Notes: a model not told the origin generated them from the letters alone. Counted from the first letter of the stretch, positions 1-6,383 are shown. The stretch is DNA of 7,933 bases from an uncultured Flammeovirgaceae bacterium (GCA_937138955.1 CAKZPJ010000709.1:1-7933), one strand, 5' to 3'. Made by a program: numbers and translations.

Positions 1-1441
1 CTACATCTTTTAATGCCTGCCAAGCTGCTTTGAGTTGGCCTTTGCCACCATCAATCACAATAAGATTGGGGAACTCAAGATCTTCTTCTAGCAGACGTTT
101 ATACCGGCGAAACACAATCTCATACATAGAAGCAAAGTCATCTGAGCCAACCACTGTTTTAATGTTGAACTTACGATAGTCTTTCTTCGAGGGTTTTCCA
201 TTTTTGAAGCATACCATTGAAGCTACCGGATTAGAGCCTTGCAAATTAGAGTTATCAAAACACTCAATGTGCATAGGGGGCTGCTTCAAGCGTAAATCTT
301 CCTGTAGTTTAAGCACTACGCGGCTAACCCGCTGTTGGTATTCTTGCACCCGGTTGACCCGCTCGCGCTTATAATAGAGCGCATTTTTGATGGACAGATC
401 AACGAGTTTACGTTTGTCGCCAATTTTAGGTATGGTTATCGTAACGCCCTCTAAATCGATTGGAACTTCAATATTAGCTAGAATTTCTTTGGTTGCACTC
501 AAATAACGTTCTCGAAGTTCTACGATCATCAGGGCCAAAATATCTTCGTTACTTTCGTCCAGCTTTTTCTTGACCTCAATGGTTTTAGTTAGAATAATGG
601 TACCCTTGTTGGCTTTAAGATAGTTGATGTACGCAATCTGATCGTCCGAAACAATGGTAAACACATCAGTATCACCCAAGTGTGTGTTGACTACAATAGA
701 TTTGGCCTGGTATTTTGTTAGCAGCGAGAGCTTCTCCTTGAACCTTTGCGCTTCCTCAAACTCAAGGTTTTCAGCGGCTTGCTGCATTTTCTCTTTGAAG
801 TAGGTACGAGCTATGCTCATATTTCCCTTCAAAATATTGGTGGCCTGCTGAATATCCTGGTTGTAGTTTTCTTCTGTTTGTAACCCTTCGCAGGGCCCAA
901 GGCAGTTACCAATATGATATTCTAAGCATACTTTATACTTTTTAGATTTGATATTTTCTTCTGATAAGTCGTAACGGCAGGTGCGGAGTGTGTATAGGTT
1001 GCGAAGTAAATCCAATATATTATTCATTGCTTTTACACTTGCAAAAGGGCCAAAATACGTGCCTGCGTCGGGAATACGCTGACGGGTAGGAATTACGCGA
1101 GGAAACCGCTCATTGGTCAGTAAAATAAACGGATAGCTTTTATCATCTTTTAGTAAGATATTATATTTCGGCTGATTCTTCTTGATCAGACTATTTTCCA
1201 ACAGTAACGCATCAAATTCTGAATTGACAATAGTGAACTCAATCGTTCGGATTTCCCGTACCATCTTCACCGTTTTTCGGTTAGTATTTTTAGATTTGGT
1301 GAAGTAACTACTAACGCGTTTTTTTAGGCTTTTAGCCTTCCCAACGTAAATGAGTGTTCGGTCGGCATTGTAATATTTGTAAACCCCTGGTTGGTCGGGT
1401 AGTAAGTTGACTTGATCGCGTGTGTAAACCGGTATTTCCAT
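1..1441 (-). CDS. uvrC: UvrABC excision nuclease subunit C, 3' end cut by window edge
   Basis: UvrC makes the 3' and 5' incisions around a DNA lesion after UvrA/UvrB recognition in nucleotide excision repair. I read 480 codons from an ATG at 1441-1439 to the window edge without a stop; the family is usually about 600 residues, so roughly the last fifth is missing. In order: the GIY-YIG nuclease domain (PGVYKYYN near residue 18, then IYVGKAK) that makes the 3' cut; four cysteines at C155, C172, C180 and C184, spaced C-x16-C-x7-C-x3-C, like the cysteines reported to hold an iron-sulfur cluster in E. coli UvrC; a UVR (UvrB-binding) segment at about 211-245; and the RNase H-like 5' nuclease domain with ECFDNSNLQGS (D396) and VIDGGKGQL (D464), matching the first two catalytic aspartates. 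The third aspartate and histidine would lie outside the window. No frameshift is seen. It lies 88 bp downstream of a same-strand gene and probably has its own promoter. Identification is secure. Confidence 0.97.
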   Translation of the reverse strand, partial: MEIPVYTRDQVNLLPDQPGVYKYYNADRTLIYVGKAKSLKKRVSSYFTKSKNTNRKTVKMVREIRTIEFTIVNSEFDALLLENSLIKKNQPKYNILLKDDKSYPFILLTNERFPRVIPTRQRIPDAGTYFGPFASVKAMNNILDLLRNLYTLRTCRYDLSEENIKSKKYKVCLEYHIGNCLGPCEGLQTEENYNQDIQQATNILKGNMSIARTYFKEKMQQAAENLEFEEAQRFKEKLSLLTKYQAKSIVVNTHLGDTDVFTIVSDDQIAYINYLKANKGTIILTKTIEVKKKLDESNEDILALMIVELRERYLSATKEILANIEVPIDLEGVTITIPKIGDKRKLVDLSIKNALYYKRERVNRVQEYQQRVSRVVLKLQEDLRLKQPPMHIECFDNSNLQGSNPVASMVCFKNGKPSKKDYRKFNIKTVVGSDDFASMYEIVFRRYKRLLEEDLEFPNLIVIDGGKGQLKAAWQALKDV

Positions 1442-1451
1442 AATCAGCCTG

Positions 1452-1482
1452 AAAAGATAAGGACAGTGCAATTGTATTGCAA
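1452..1482 (-). promoter_or_regulatory. Candidate uvrC promoter (Bacteroidota type)
   Basis: Read on the minus strand, TATCTTTT (1459-1452) matches five of the six fixed bases of the Bacteroidota -7 element TAnnTTTG. A TTG lies 20 bases upstream at 1482-1480. Only ten bases separate the element from the uvrC ATG, so the 5' leader would be very short. A 15-bp palindrome at 1467-1481 lies between the two elements. One mismatch and the AT-rich setting make this only a candidate. Confidence 0.35.
1467..1481. repeat. Short palindrome upstream of uvrC
   Basis: TGCAAT and ATTGCA are perfect 6-bp inverted arms around a TGT centre, in the 88-bp gap between uvrC and the gene upstream of it. The palindrome sits inside the candidate uvrC promoter, where an operator could act. 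A 6-bp repeat can easily occur by chance, and I recognise no regulator for it. Confidence 0.3.
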
Positions 1483-1529
1483 TGTCGCTTACAAAACGAA
1501 ACAGTACATTTCTCTTCTACTCTACGTTT

Positions 1530-2120
1530 CTAAAATCGATAAATGAGTCCTAAGCCAGTGGGAGTAAGCTGCACTGAAGATAGCAACGTGAATAACTCAC
1601 TACTTGGTTGTTGCACGATCGTATATAACACTGCGTCAAAAAGAAGTAGAAAACCACCTTGCAATAGTAGCGACTGACCGTAGCCTTTCCAGCGCTCCGC
1701 TTGGGCTGATTCGCGCCTACTACGTTCCAGTAAGTAAAACCCTCCTACTATGTAGGCAACATCCAGTCCAGCATTTAATAATAAAAGTTTCTCTATGCTA
1801 TGTTGTTCTTGAATACTTTCAGCCAGTATAAAAGCAGAGGGATCAGCCGTAGCCGCATTGTAGTATCCAAACCCAGCCAATCCAACATTAACAACATTCC
1901 AAAATACATTCATCTGGTGAAAATAGTAGCGACTATCGGATGAATTACTCATCAATGCTCCGCTCACTCCCATATTACTGATGGCCCAGCCGCCCAGCGT
2001 AAGCATGCCAATTCGAGTAATTTGTAACCTCTGTTCGTTATAATTGACAAGAGCATCAGTTTGTGCTTGTACTCGGTCAAAAATGGCAACAAGCAAGAAT
2101 AGTAAAACGTATTTTTTCAT
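1530..2120 (-). CDS. Exported/membrane protein of unknown function, four predicted helices
   Basis: I do not recognise this 196-residue protein with certainty. It begins with a classic signal peptide: KK at residues 2-3, a hydrophobic stretch 4-14, and a likely cleavage after VQAQ at 17-20. Four hydrophobic segments that look like membrane helices follow, at about 36-58, 70-88, 111-131 and 147-168. A charged loop (about 132-146, rich in Arg and Glu) separates the third and fourth. The protein ends in GLIYRF. There are no obvious catalytic motifs and no cysteines. It starts at ATG 2120-2118 and ends with TAG 88 bp upstream of uvrC on the same strand, so read-through into uvrC is possible, but nothing suggests a shared function. 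It is divergent from yggS across an 87-bp gap. The hydropathy pattern and the absence of disabling changes indicate a real gene; the function is unknown. Confidence 0.8.
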   Translation of the reverse strand: MKKYVLLFLLVAIFDRVQAQTDALVNYNEQRLQITRIGMLTLGGWAISNMGVSGALMSNSSDSRYYFHQMNVFWNVVNVGLAGFGYYNAATADPSAFILAESIQEQHSIEKLLLLNAGLDVAYIVGGFYLLERSRRESAQAERWKGYGQSLLLQGGFLLLFDAVLYTIVQQPSSELFTLLSSVQLTPTGLGLIYRF

Positions 2121-2154
2121 AAAAATCTAGCAAAATAATACGAAAATAGCTCAT

Positions 2155-2170
2155 ATAGAACTCATTCTAT
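2155..2170. repeat. Short palindrome in the divergent promoter region before yggS
   Basis: ATAGAA and TTCTAT form perfect 6-bp inverted arms around CTCA, in the 87-bp gap between the divergent unknown membrane gene and yggS. It lies just upstream of the proposed yggS -33 element and could be an operator for either gene. In AT-rich intergenic DNA such a repeat may also be chance. Confidence 0.3.
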
Positions 2171-2176
2171 TCTTGA

Positions 2177-2204
2177 TTGTTAGTTAGAAAATTTGATAGC
2201 TTTG
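2177..2204 (+). promoter_or_regulatory. yggS promoter, Bacteroidota TTG/TAnnTTTG type
   Basis: TAGCTTTG at 2197-2204 is an exact match to the Bacteroidota -7 consensus TAnnTTTG. TTG at 2177-2179 lies 17 bases upstream, with an alternative TTG at 2173-2175 at 21 bases; both are in the range described for this phylum. Only three bases separate the -7 element from the ATG at 2208, so transcription would begin at or next to the start codon, giving a leaderless or nearly leaderless mRNA. Confidence 0.6.
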
Positions 2205-2207
2205 TGT

Positions 2208-2888
2208 ATGGATATTGCAGAAAATGTACAGCAATTGCAGCAAGAACTAGCTTCTAGCAAGTGTAAACTAGTTGCGGTGAGTAAAACCAAACCGGTAAGC
2301 ACGCTGATGGATGCGTACGAAGCTGGAGTACGAGATTTTGGGGAGAATAAGGTGCAGGAAATGGTAGAAAAGTATGAACAGATGCCTAAAGACATTAAAT
2401 GGCATATGATCGGACACCTACAGCGTAATAAGGTAAAATACATTGCTCCATTTGTCCATCTAATTCATTCAGTAGATAGTATTAGGTTGTTAGAAGAAAT
2501 TAATAAGCAGGGGGCCAAACACAATCGGGTAATATCGTGCCTGCTACAGGCGCATATTTCAGAAGAAGAAAGCAAGTATGGTTTTACCGACGAGAATATC
2601 TTTCGCCTCATCCGAGACGAAACTATTCAGCACTTGAAGTACGTGCAAGTGATTGGCCTAATGGGTATGGCAAGTTTTACCTCCGATGAAGCTAAAGTGC
2701 ACAAGGAATTTGAGCATTTGAAGTTGCTGTTTGATGCATTAAAATACAACGATGATTTACCCGACCAAATTCGGATGGAAGAGGTCTCAATGGGTATGAG
2801 TAGCGATTACCGTGCTGCTATTGAAGAGGGGAGTACCATGGTGCGGATTGGTACTACTATTTTCGGGAAGCGCAATTATCAGAAGTAA
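2208..2888 (+). CDS. yggS: YggS/PLPBP family pyridoxal phosphate homeostasis protein
   Basis: A cytosolic single-domain TIM-barrel protein that binds pyridoxal 5'-phosphate without known catalysis and keeps free PLP and amino/keto acid pools in balance. The 226 residues carry the family signatures: LVAVSKTKP, where K26 is the PLP-binding lysine; DFGENKVQE (43-51); WHMIGHLQRNK (65-75); IHSVDS (86-91); LMGMAS (151-156); and the phosphate-binding C-terminal segment with SMGMSSDY (194-201) and MVRIGTTIFG (211-220). I chose ATG 2208, which gives the usual N-terminus MDIAENVQQL. An in-frame TTG at 2193 would add five residues, but it overlaps the promoter -7 element. The gene stands alone on its strand: the next gene, DUF423, is 161 bp downstream beyond an inverted repeat. 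Identification is secure; the symbol follows E. coli usage. Confidence 0.95.
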   Translation: MDIAENVQQLQQELASSKCKLVAVSKTKPVSTLMDAYEAGVRDFGENKVQEMVEKYEQMPKDIKWHMIGHLQRNKVKYIAPFVHLIHSVDSIRLLEEINKQGAKHNRVISCLLQAHISEEESKYGFTDENIFRLIRDETIQHLKYVQVIGLMGMASFTSDEAKVHKEFEHLKLLFDALKYNDDLPDQIRMEEVSMGMSSDYRAAIEEGSTMVRIGTTIFGKRNYQK

Positions 2889-2913
2889 GAGCATACTTAA
2901 ATTTTACCCTTTG

Positions 2914-3021
2914 GACTGCAAATCCGTCTTTCGCCCCTTTATTTCGCCAATTTTATTAGTCATAGCTAGGCTATGTCTTCAAAAATTGGCTCATCCAGTG
3001 ACTAAATCCTGGATTTTCGTC
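2914..3021. repeat. Concentric imperfect inverted repeat (REP/MITE-like hairpin)
   Basis: Three pairs of arms share one centre, base 2968. The inner arms CATAGC/GCTATG (2961-2966 and 2970-2975) flank TAG. The middle arms GCCAATTTT/AAAATTGGC (2946-2954 and 2982-2990) are perfect over nine bases. The outer arms AAATCC/GGATTT (2920-2925 and 3011-3016) extend, with one gapped base, to a GAC near 2915-2917 and a GTC near 3019-3021. The element fills most of the gap between yggS and the DUF423 gene and has no credible reading frame of its own. No T-tract follows the inner hairpin, so it is not a standard intrinsic terminator, although it could still end or stabilise the yggS transcript. It may be a dispersed non-coding repeat; copies elsewhere in the genome cannot be seen from here. 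Confidence 0.7.
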
Positions 3022-3049
3022 TACAAAAACAAAACCTAAATATGCTCTA

Positions 3050-3427
3050 ATGCAGAAATTTATACTACTAACGGCGGCTGGTCTAGGCGCATTATCGGTA
3101 ATGATCGGAGCCTTTGGCGCGCACGCATTGCAAGCTACATTAGAAGCTGGGGGCCGAACGGCTACGTTTGAAACTGCTGTGAAATATCAGTTCTATCACA
3201 CACTAGCTTTGCTACTAATTGGGTTACTAATGTTTCGGGTGCAGGATAAGCTACTGGATTACGCCGCTTTGTCTATGATGGGAGGTATTCTCGTCTTTTC
3301 CGGCTCGCTGTACATTCTTTGTCTAAGCGGAATACGTTGGCTGGGCGCAGTTACTCCCATCGGTGGACTGCTTTTTATCGCGGGTTGGATACTATTACTG
3401 GTGGCTGTGGCAAAAAGTAATCTGTAA
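3050..3427 (+). CDS. DUF423 family small membrane protein (YgdD-like)
   Basis: A 125-residue inner-membrane protein of the DUF423 family, whose biochemical role is not established. Four hydrophobic segments lie at about 4-24, 48-63, 70-91 and 98-120. Family signatures are GAFGAHAL (20-27) at the end of the first helix, a conserved loop ETAVKYQFYHTLALL (41-55), and TPIGGLLFIAGW (102-113) in the last helix. Length and layout are typical of the family. It starts at ATG 3050; no Shine-Dalgarno sequence is visible, as is common in this phylum. The upstream 161 bp hold the large inverted repeat, and I found no exact TAnnTTTG promoter there, so the transcription start is unclear. The stop codon TAA (3425-3427) is one base from the recR stop on the other strand. 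Confidence 0.93.
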   Translation: MQKFILLTAAGLGALSVMIGAFGAHALQATLEAGGRTATFETAVKYQFYHTLALLLIGLLMFRVQDKLLDYAALSMMGGILVFSGSLYILCLSGIRWLGAVTPIGGLLFIAGWILLLVAVAKSNL

Positions 3428-3428
3428 T

Positions 3429-4040
3429 TTACCCTTCGTACGCTTTTCGGCCTACAATACTTCTTCCTAGCGTAATCTCATCGGTATATTCTAGTTCGCT
3501 ACCAATCGGAACCCCCCGAGCAATAGAAGTCATCTTTATATCAAGCGGCTTCAGCTTTTTGGTAATAAAAAAAGCGGTAGTATCGCCCTCCATAGTAGCA
3601 CTCAAGGCAAGTAACACTTCTTTTACTTCCGAATCGTCAGCATTCATTCTTTGAAGTAAACTGTCAATAGCTAAATCGCTCGGAGAAACTCCGTCTAAGG
3701 GCGAGATTACTCCACCTAGCACATGGTACAAACCTCGGTACTGTGAAGTATTTTCAATAGCAATTAAATCGGTAGCAGTTTCTACTACGCAAATGATGCT
3801 ACGGTCGCGCTGACGGTTTTGGCAGATAGCGCAAGTGGGGGCATCAGCAATATTATGGCAAATCTGGCAGTACTGAGTTTTGGTTCTTAAGTTGACTAGC
3901 GAGTCGGCTAAGGATTGGGTGCGGTCTTCATCCTGCTTAAGTAAGTGTAAAGCCAACCGTAATGCTGATTTTTTGCCAATACCCGGTAGTTTGGATATTT
4001 CGTTAACTGCATCTTCAATTAGCTTGGAGGGATATTCCAT
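3429..4040 (-). CDS. recR: Recombination mediator protein RecR
   Basis: RecR, with RecO and RecF, loads RecA onto SSB-coated single-stranded DNA in gap repair. The 203 residues are full length. Domains in order: a helix-hairpin-helix DNA-binding segment (about 10-30, ISKLPGIGKKSALRLALHLL); a four-cysteine zinc finger C58-x2-C61-x8-C70-x2-C73; a Toprim domain (about 80-175, beginning ICVVE with E87, later ALSATMEGDTTAFF); and the C-terminal signature ARGVPIGSELEYTDEITLGRSI, the Walker-B-like region used in RecR ring assembly. It starts at ATG 4040-4038. clpS lies 69 bp upstream on the same strand, so the two may be cotranscribed, although the gap could hold a weak promoter. The gene converges on the DUF423 gene with one base between the stops, so any terminator must lie inside the neighbouring gene. 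Identification is secure. Confidence 0.97.
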   Translation of the reverse strand: MEYPSKLIEDAVNEISKLPGIGKKSALRLALHLLKQDEDRTQSLADSLVNLRTKTQYCQICHNIADAPTCAICQNRQRDRSIICVVETATDLIAIENTSQYRGLYHVLGGVISPLDGVSPSDLAIDSLLQRMNADDSEVKEVLLALSATMEGDTTAFFITKKLKPLDIKMTSIARGVPIGSELEYTDEITLGRSIVGRKAYEG

Positions 4041-4109
4041 AAAAAAGGTCAGGTGAATAATTAAGGTTAAAGTAGCCCATATCCTAACACAAAGGTGCAG
4101 CGAAAGTAG

Positions 4110-4391
4110 TTACTGTATTTCCGCACCAATGCCAGCATCGTGGATAGCATCGAGCAATGGCTTCAGCTCCTCCAATGTCCCCTTCTTTACAGCACATTTG
4201 CCTTTATAGTGAATAATTAGGGTACACTGCTCGGCTTGTTCATTAGTGTGCTTGCATACCCGGATGAGTGTATTAATCACATGGTCAAAGGTATTATAAT
4301 CATCATTGATGACTACTAAATCCCGTAAGTCCAGTAATTCTTCGTATACTTCGGTCTCTACTAAAACGTCTTCCTGTATTTCGTAATCCAT
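4110..4391 (-). CDS. clpS: ATP-dependent Clp protease adaptor ClpS
   Basis: ClpS binds proteins bearing destabilising N-terminal residues and hands them to a ClpA/ClpC-type unfoldase for degradation. The 93-residue protein has the expected form: a flexible, acidic N-terminal tail (1-23, rich in Glu) that in ClpS enters the unfoldase pore, then a compact core. VVINDDYNTFDHVI (26-39) carries the N29-D30-D31 residues that in E. coli ClpS (N34, D35, D36) line the pocket for the substrate amino group, and H61 in IIHYKGKC aligns with E. coli H66. By the same alignment the E. coli gatekeeper M40 is replaced by F35. The core ends in a KGTLEELKPLLDAIHDAGIGAEI segment, shorter than the E. coli C-terminus. 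It starts at ATG 4391-4389, divergent from the symporter gene with 72 bp between start codons, and recR follows 69 bp downstream. Confidence 0.94.
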   Translation of the reverse strand: MDYEIQEDVLVETEVYEELLDLRDLVVINDDYNTFDHVINTLIRVCKHTNEQAEQCTLIIHYKGKCAVKKGTLEELKPLLDAIHDAGIGAEIQ

Positions 4392-4394
4392 CTT

Positions 4395-4410
4395 CTGAGC
4401 GTTTTCTCAG
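4395..4410. repeat. Small hairpin in the clpS leader
   Basis: CTGAG (4395-4399) and CTCAG (4406-4410) are 5-bp inverted arms around a six-base loop, ending three bases before the clpS start codon on the minus strand. In the clpS mRNA it would fold next to the start codon and could limit ribosome access. The stem is short, so the evidence is weak. The rest of the 72-bp divergent gap is AT-rich. For the symporter, CACTTTTG at 4435-4442 is a one-mismatch match to the -7 element, without a clear -33 partner. Confidence 0.25.
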
Positions 4411-4463
4411 CTAGTAAATTTAAAAAAAAACTACCACTTTTGTTCACTTACATCTACTAACTC

Positions 4464-5942
4464 ATGTCGCCAGAATTAGTTTTCATTGTTATTGCGGGAT
4501 ACTTTCTACTATTATTATCAATATCTTACTTCACCTCCCGAAACGCTAATAGCGAGACGTTCTTTACCGGTGACCGGCAATCTCCTTGGTATTTAGTGGC
4601 TTTCGGCATGGTTGGGGCAACTCTATCAGGCATCACATTTATCTCAGTACCCGGCGAGGTCGGTAATTCTCAATTTACCTACTTTCAAATGGTGTTGGGG
4701 TTCATTCCTGGCTACGCTTTCATCGCCTTAGTATTAATGCCATTGTACTACAAACTGAATCTGGTGAGTATTTACGGATACTTAGAGCAGCGGTTTGGGT
4801 TCTACGCCTATAAAACTGGGGCTTTCTTTTTTCTGCTATCGCGGGTAATTGGCGCTTCGCTGCGATTGTTTATTGTGGCGGGAGTATTGCATATTGCGTT
4901 TTTTAAAGCAGTCGGGCTACCTTTCTGGCTGACGGTAGTGGTTGCGATTGCACTCATCTGGCTATATACTTTCCGAGGAGGAATCAAAACCATTGTATGG
5001 ACAGATACCTTACAGACTTTTTTCATGCTTGCTTCCTTAGTGGTAAGTATTTTATTAATCAAAAATGAACTAGACCTTTCGTTTGGTCAATTAACATCGG
5101 TAATTCAGGAAAGTGATATGTCCCGAGTCTTTGTTTGGGACTGGCAAGATGAGTCTAACTTTTTTAAACTATTTATATCGGGGGCATTTATTGCGATCGT
5201 TATGACGGGGCTAGACCAGGACATGATGCAGAAAAACTTGACCGTCAAAACCTTGGCGGGAGCCCAGAAAAATATGCTGTGGTTTACGATTATTCTGGTT
5301 TTTGCTAATATCTTGTTTCTATCGTTAGGAGCTTTACTGTATATCTACGCCAATGAAATTGGGTTTGCCATTCCCGATCGGTCGGATAATCTTTTTCCCG
5401 CTCTGGCAGTCAACCAATTTCAAGTATACGCCGGAGTAATATTTTTATTAGGAATTACGGCGGCCGCTTATTCCAGCGCCGATTCAGCCCTTACGGCATT
5501 AACTACCTCGTTTTGCGTAGATTTTCTGGGTATTGGTCGGAACCGCGATGAAGTACAAGACGAGGCCAAAGATAAAATTGATAAAAGTACGCGAATGCGA
5601 GTGCACGTGATGTTCTCGTTTATTCTGCTGATCGTCATTCTAATCTTTAACTTCATTAACGATGAAAGCGTGATTATGGCAGTGTACCGAGTAGCTAGTT
5701 ATACCTATGGTCCACTGCTAGGTTTATACGCCTTTGGGCTTTACACTAAATGGCGGGTAAAAGATCGTTTTATTCCTTGGGTAGCGGTACTTTCGCCACT
5801 AATTTGCTTCATACTAGATACTAACTCAGCCGCTTGGTTTAGTGGCTTTGAGTTTGGTAACTTCATTTTAATTGTCAATGGAGCACTTACCTTTTTAGGA
5901 TTACTACTCATTCGCGACCATGCGGCAGAAGCTACCACTTAG
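4464..5942 (+). CDS. Sodium:solute symporter (SSS family)
   Basis: A 492-residue inner-membrane transporter that uses the sodium gradient to import an organic solute; the substrate cannot be read from the sequence. Hydrophobic segments span the whole protein, consistent with about 13 helices. Family features: the first core helix with a broken stretch LVAFGMVGATLSGITF (44-59); the SSS hallmark TFRGGIKTIVWTDTLQ (169-184); TGLDQDMMQKNL (248-259); and AAYSSADSALTAL (334-346), where A334, S337 and S338 align with the sodium-site residues A361, S364 and S365 of the Vibrio sugar transporter vSGLT. A charged cytoplasmic loop (359-380, Asp/Lys/Arg-rich) follows. Length and motifs are complete. It starts at ATG 4464, divergent from clpS. 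The TAG stop overlaps the stop of the convergent ArsR gene by four bases. Homologues are often labelled as sugar, sialic acid, proline or iodide transporters; none of these is supported specifically here. Confidence 0.94.
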   Translation: MSPELVFIVIAGYFLLLLSISYFTSRNANSETFFTGDRQSPWYLVAFGMVGATLSGITFISVPGEVGNSQFTYFQMVLGFIPGYAFIALVLMPLYYKLNLVSIYGYLEQRFGFYAYKTGAFFFLLSRVIGASLRLFIVAGVLHIAFFKAVGLPFWLTVVVAIALIWLYTFRGGIKTIVWTDTLQTFFMLASLVVSILLIKNELDLSFGQLTSVIQESDMSRVFVWDWQDESNFFKLFISGAFIAIVMTGLDQDMMQKNLTVKTLAGAQKNMLWFTIILVFANILFLSLGALLYIYANEIGFAIPDRSDNLFPALAVNQFQVYAGVIFLLGITAAAYSSADSALTALTTSFCVDFLGIGRNRDEVQDEAKDKIDKSTRMRVHVMFSFILLIVILIFNFINDESVIMAVYRVASYTYGPLLGLYAFGLYTKWRVKDRFIPWVAVLSPLICFILDTNSAAWFSGFEFGNFILIVNGALTFLGLLLIRDHAAEATT

Positions 5943-6328
5943 TCCAAACGATGCCATTTTTTCTGATGGAGTTTATTGACCGCTAATTCCCGATTAGAGT
6001 AAAGGATTTTGTAGGTTTCATGATCTTGCAGTAGCAATTTGTCCTTACTCATATACTGAAACATCTGTTCTACTACATCTTTAGACTGATGTCGAATGCG
6101 ATAATACACAAATTGATCTACTTGCCTACTGTACACTAATCCGGCGTTTCGCAGATAACTAAGGTGGCGTGAGGTTTTCGTTTGAGTGAAGTCCAGCACT
6201 TGCTCTAAATCAGTAATACACATCTCAGTTTCTTGGTACAATAGGTGAAGAATACGAAGGCGGGCCTCTTCTGAGAAAGCTTTGAATAACTGTAAACCAA
6301 ACCCTAAACTAAAATTTTTGACTCGCAT
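5939..6328 (-). CDS. ArsR-family winged-helix transcriptional regulator
   Basis: A small dimeric DNA-binding repressor. From ATG 6328-6326 it has 129 residues; a GTG at 6388-6386 would add 20 residues. I prefer the ATG because the ArsR fold begins right after it (FGLQLFKAFSEEARLRILHLL) and because the extra 20 codons would overlap an inverted repeat in the control region. The helix-turn-helix lies at about 37-66 (CITDLEQVLDFTQTKTSRHLSYLRNAGLV), followed by the wing (SRQVDQFVYYRI). The metal-binding ELCVCDL motif of arsenic and cadmium sensors appears here as EMCITDL, with one cysteine (C37) instead of two, and no other cysteine is present, so classical metal sensing is unlikely. A C-terminal extension of about 30 residues (with YKILYSNRELAVNKLHQ) follows the wing. 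It is divergent from the 6479-7933 operon, which it may control along with itself. Its TAA stop overlaps the symporter stop. Confidence 0.92.
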   Translation of the reverse strand: MRVKNFSLGFGLQLFKAFSEEARLRILHLLYQETEMCITDLEQVLDFTQTKTSRHLSYLRNAGLVYSRQVDQFVYYRIRHQSKDVVEQMFQYMSKDKLLLQDHETYKILYSNRELAVNKLHQKKWHRLD

Positions 6329-6383
6329 AGGCTTACTGTTGAAGCTCGGAAGTTGAAGTTTTTGTGCTATCTTTAACTGTGTT

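Noticed and set aside
1604..1831. Plus-strand open frame inside the unknown membrane gene
   Set aside because: The minus-strand frame has a signal peptide and regular helices; this frame has neither.
2193..2207. Five-codon N-terminal extension of yggS from TTG
   Set aside because: It overlaps the exact -7 promoter element, and homologues begin like the ATG 2208 form.
2946..2990. Intrinsic terminator for yggS
   Set aside because: The hairpin is strong, but no T-tract follows it, the loop region is interrupted, and the arms continue outward, which fits a repeat element better.
2812..3039. Open frame of 75 codons overlapping the yggS end and the inverted repeat
   Set aside because: It is out of frame with yggS, runs through a non-coding inverted repeat, has no recognisable domain, and its start lies inside the conserved C-terminus of yggS.
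4808..5062. Minus-strand open frame inside the symporter gene
   Set aside because: The plus-strand frame carries the SSS signature motifs here, including TFRGGIKTIVWTD; the antisense frame has no family features and is a shadow.
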